NCBI GenBank assembly: GCA_002245135.1
Contig: NGBS01000652.1
Coordinates: forward strand, 1-35,496
From: Proteromonas lacertae
Taxonomy: Eukaryota > Sar > Bigyra > Opalinata > Proteromonadidae
Direction of reading: 5' to 3'
Length of the DNA: 35,496 nucleotides
Each line of letters starts with the position of its first letter. The stretch's first letter is position 1. Positions 32,965 to 35,496 of this stretch are shown piece after piece. The translations under genes and the position numbers were made by a program. The notes under the pieces are model-generated. The model ran no database searches, was not told the origin of the DNA, and worked only from the letters and a program-made list of their open reading frames with translations.

Positions 32965-35250
32965 ATGAATTGGGATTCAGGTGAGATTTATTATTCAGAT
33001 CAGCATTTAGTAGATGCTAGCGAATCATCTACTTTAGAACCTTTACAAGCTCAAACAAAGTTTCAAGAGTTTTTAAGGGATTATCGTGAAAATAATGTTT
33101 ATATATACCGGTATATTTAAGTATAATTATATGTTCTTTTACTAGAAAATCATTATTGGAAAATTTCAACAGAGGTGAATATTTTGTAGAAATTGATTTA
33201 GCTCATTTAGGAATATTCAACAATATTCTACTTGATGTATTACAGAGAGAGCCAAATTCTTATTTACCACAAGTACATCATATATAATGTTTATTTGTTC
33301 TTAATAGTTTGAAATTGCAGCTCAAAAAGTAGTGGAAGATGAATTAAATGTAGAAAATTCTCCCTCAATCAATGTATTATTAAAAAGTTCTCAAAGTTCA
33401 GTTTCAATCCGATCATTAAATGTATAAATGAAATGAATTTTAATATTATATATATAAATAGGCAAATCATGTGAATAAACTAGTGAGTATTTCAGGATTA
33501 ATAATCAGTGCATCTCGTTCAAGACCAAAAAGCTATCAAAGTTGCAATACGTTGTTCAAATTGTAATTATTTAAAGTATATTCCAGTTCCATCTGCATTT
33601 GGAAATGTTCAATTACCTCGAAGATGTGATCGTCCTAGAAATGAAAATGAACAAGAATGTCCACTTGATCCATTTGTAATAGTAAGTGATAGAAGTGTTT
33701 ATGTTGATCAACAAAGTTTAAAGTTACAAGAAATTCCTGAAGAAGTTCCAACAGGTGAAATACCTCGTCATATTTTATTAAGTGTGAATAGATATTTAGT
33801 TGATAAAGTCAGTCCAGGATGTAGAGTAAAGATATTAGGTATTTCCAATGTGTTTAATGGTAAAGACACTTCAGTTAATGGAATTGGAATTAGAACTCCG
33901 TATATGAATGTTGTTGGATTGAAATTAGAAAATGAAGGAAGAGGTAGAAGTGATGTTAATTTTACAAGTGAAGAAGAAAATGAATTTCTTCGAATGTCTA
34001 AAGATAAAGATATTTATGAAAAATTATGGAAATCAATAGCTCCTCAAATTAGTGGTTCTTATACTGTTGATATGAAGAAAGCAATTTGTTGTTTGTTATT
34101 TGGTGGAAGTAGAAAAGTTTTACCTGATGGAATGAAATTGAGAGGTGATGTGAATGTGTTATTTTTAGGAGATCCATCAACAGCTAAAAGTCAATTCTTG
34201 AAATTTGTAGAAAAAATAGCTCCAATTGGTATATATACAAGTGGTAAAGGAAGTTCAGCCGCTGGTTTAACAGCAAGTGTAATAAAAGATAGTAATGGTG
34301 AATTCTATTTAGAAGGTGGTGCAATGGTATTAGGTGATGGAGGTGTAGTTTGTATAGATGAATTTGATAAAATGAGAGAAAGTGATCGAGTAGCAATCCA
34401 TGAAGCAATGGAACAACAAACAATATCAGTAGCAAAAGCTGGAATAACCACAATATTAAATAGTCGAAGTAGTATATTAGCTGCAGCAAATCCAGTTTAT
34501 GGAAGATATGATGATAGTAAAAGTAGTAGTGAAAATATCGATTTTCTACCAACAATTCTAAGTCGATTTGATTTAATCTTTATAGTTCGAGATATTCGAA
34601 ATGAAGAAAGAGATAAAAATATGGCTCATCATATAATCAACATTCATTTAAATATGAATATGAATAATAATGGTGTAAATGATAATAACAATGAAAATGG
34701 AATAATAAGTAATGAATTATTAAAGAAATATATAAATTACTGTCGACATAATTGTGCCTCCTCGTTTGGAGTAATGAAGGAATGGAAGAATTAAAAAATT
34801 ATTATGTAAAAATCCGTGAAGATGTTCGAATAGAGCTAATGCTGAAGGAAGTGCCAATCCTTCAATTCCAATAACAATTCGTCAATTAGAAGCAATAATT
34901 CGAATAAGTGAAAGTTTAGCTAAGATGAGTTTAAATATGAATGCTAGTGTAGAGAATGTGAAAGAAGCGATGAGATTATTTAATGAAAGTACAATGAATG
35001 CATGTCGAAGTGGTTTAGTATTAATGAGTGATAATTTAAGTGATGATTTAAAGAAACAGATAGAGAAAGCTGAGAATAGTATAAATCGTCGATTAAGTGT
35101 TGGTTCAATCGTAGTAGTTGATAAATTGATAAGAGAGTTAGAGAATATAGGTTTAAATGGTTATGCAGTTCGTCGTGCTATTCAATTGTTGATAAGTAAA
35201 GGAGATTATATAAATCAAAATCAACGAAAACAATGAAAAGATTAAAGTGA
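32965..35250 (+). CDS. MCM5: MCM5, replicative helicase subunit (frame broken in five places)
   Basis: One of six subunits of the MCM2-7 DNA helicase. The start MNWDSGEIYYSDQ matches the family's N-terminal GWDxGxxYYSDxF. Exons 32965-33110, 33146-33272, 33308-33421 and 33462-35250 with introns of 35, 35 and 40 nt. Zinc-finger CSNC...CDRPRNENEQEC; LPRRC, CPLDPF, LKLQE and GEIPRH are MCM5-specific; Walker A GDPSTAKS near residue 366, Walker [11 protein letters not shown] near 426, Arg-finger SRFDLIF near 496. The final exon has single-base changes near 33529 (extra A), 34759 and 34770 (two extra bases), 34834 and 35229 (one base missing each). They sum to zero, but without repair the reading ends at 34794. 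The end is set from the inverted copy's C-terminus (TGA 35248-35250). Either a decaying copy or indel errors; the neighbouring 3.7-kb kinase gene is clean. Confidence 0.85.
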
Positions 35251-35496
35251 AAAATTGTAGTTTATTATTTGATTAATTTTGAATATTTGTATTATTTTGA
35301 TATATAGTCATACATATGCTTATATTACCTTCAGAGTGAGTATTTCACTTTAGATAGTAATTAACTCATCTCCATACATCTTTAAAATAATTATTTTATC
35401 TAACTAATTGATAAATATATTGATTATTGATTATAAGATGGAAATAAAGCAAAAAAATGAATTTCAATTTCAGAATGTTCTAGAAATTTCTTCATT
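34085..35496 (+). repeat. Right arm of an inverted duplication (MCM5 3' part and flank)
   Basis: Inverted match to 24653-26022, very similar throughout. The match reaches the last base of the window, so the duplication may extend beyond it. It includes about 245 bp of non-coding sequence after the MCM5 stop. Confidence 0.9.

Noticed and set aside
1-35496. tRNA, rRNA or other structural RNA genes and CRISPR arrays
   Set aside because: I looked for tRNA-like boxes and regularly spaced repeats in the non-coding stretches and saw none that I could support.

Overview
The window comes from an AT-rich (roughly three-quarters A+T) unicellular eukaryote. The evidence is N- and Q-rich low-complexity proteins, GT-AG introns that are mostly only 29 to 50 nt long, nuclear-type genes (MCM5, a mitochondrial E3 with presequence, protein kinases, PP2C, 7TM/RGS), and eukaryotic DNA transposons. 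The standard genetic code fits: TAA, TAG and TGA all end clean genes. The lineage cannot be fixed from sequence alone. A secreted protein of the EGF/tenascin-like type common in stramenopiles, together with introns near 30 nt as in Blastocystis, points weakly to an opalinate-like stramenopile. Amoebozoa and other protists remain possible.

Layout. 0.7-2.9 kb (minus): a damaged 7TM receptor fused to a C-terminal RGS domain. 3.0-3.7 kb (minus): relic of a degenerate kinase. 3.9-6.5 kb (plus): a broken multi-exon gene for a coiled-coil, N/Q-rich protein. 6.6-8.1 kb (plus): intact dihydrolipoamide dehydrogenase. 8.3-10.7 kb (plus): decayed P-loop protein of RHS/Crinkler-like aspect. 11.0-15.6 kb: a mobile-element cluster. 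It holds a 2.35-kb element with 52-bp palindromic ends and a retroviral-type integrase, a Harbinger fragment inside it, and a 2.09-kb pogo/Tigger element with TA target duplication. 15.9-17.5 kb (plus): damaged copy A of a pseudokinase-LRR gene. 17.6-21.6 kb (minus): intact 1320-residue secreted EGF protein. 21.7-22.8 kb: near-identical partial copy of a kinase/PP2C gene. 23.2-24.5 kb: decayed, unrecognised coding-like stretches. 24.7-26.0 kb: inverted partial copy of MCM5. 26.6-28.9 kb (plus): intact seven-exon pseudokinase-LRR gene B (715 aa). 29.0-32.9 kb (minus): intact four-exon gene fusing a CaMKK-like kinase to PP2C (1229 aa). 33.0-35.25 kb (plus): full-length MCM5 with several reading-frame breaks, divergent from the kinase gene across 101 bp.

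The right half is a rearranged duplication zone. Pseudokinase, kinase/PP2C and MCM5 segments each occur twice (15.6-26.0 and 26.2-35.5 kb) at different divergence, one of them inverted. Clean genes alternate with badly broken ones, which argues for local decay rather than uniformly poor sequence, although indel errors cannot be excluded. The most interesting item is the CaMKK-like kinase fused to an apparently active PP2C, a possible self-contained phosphorylation switch. Next are the pseudokinase-LRR family with LRR-phased micro-introns and the palindrome-ended integrase element.
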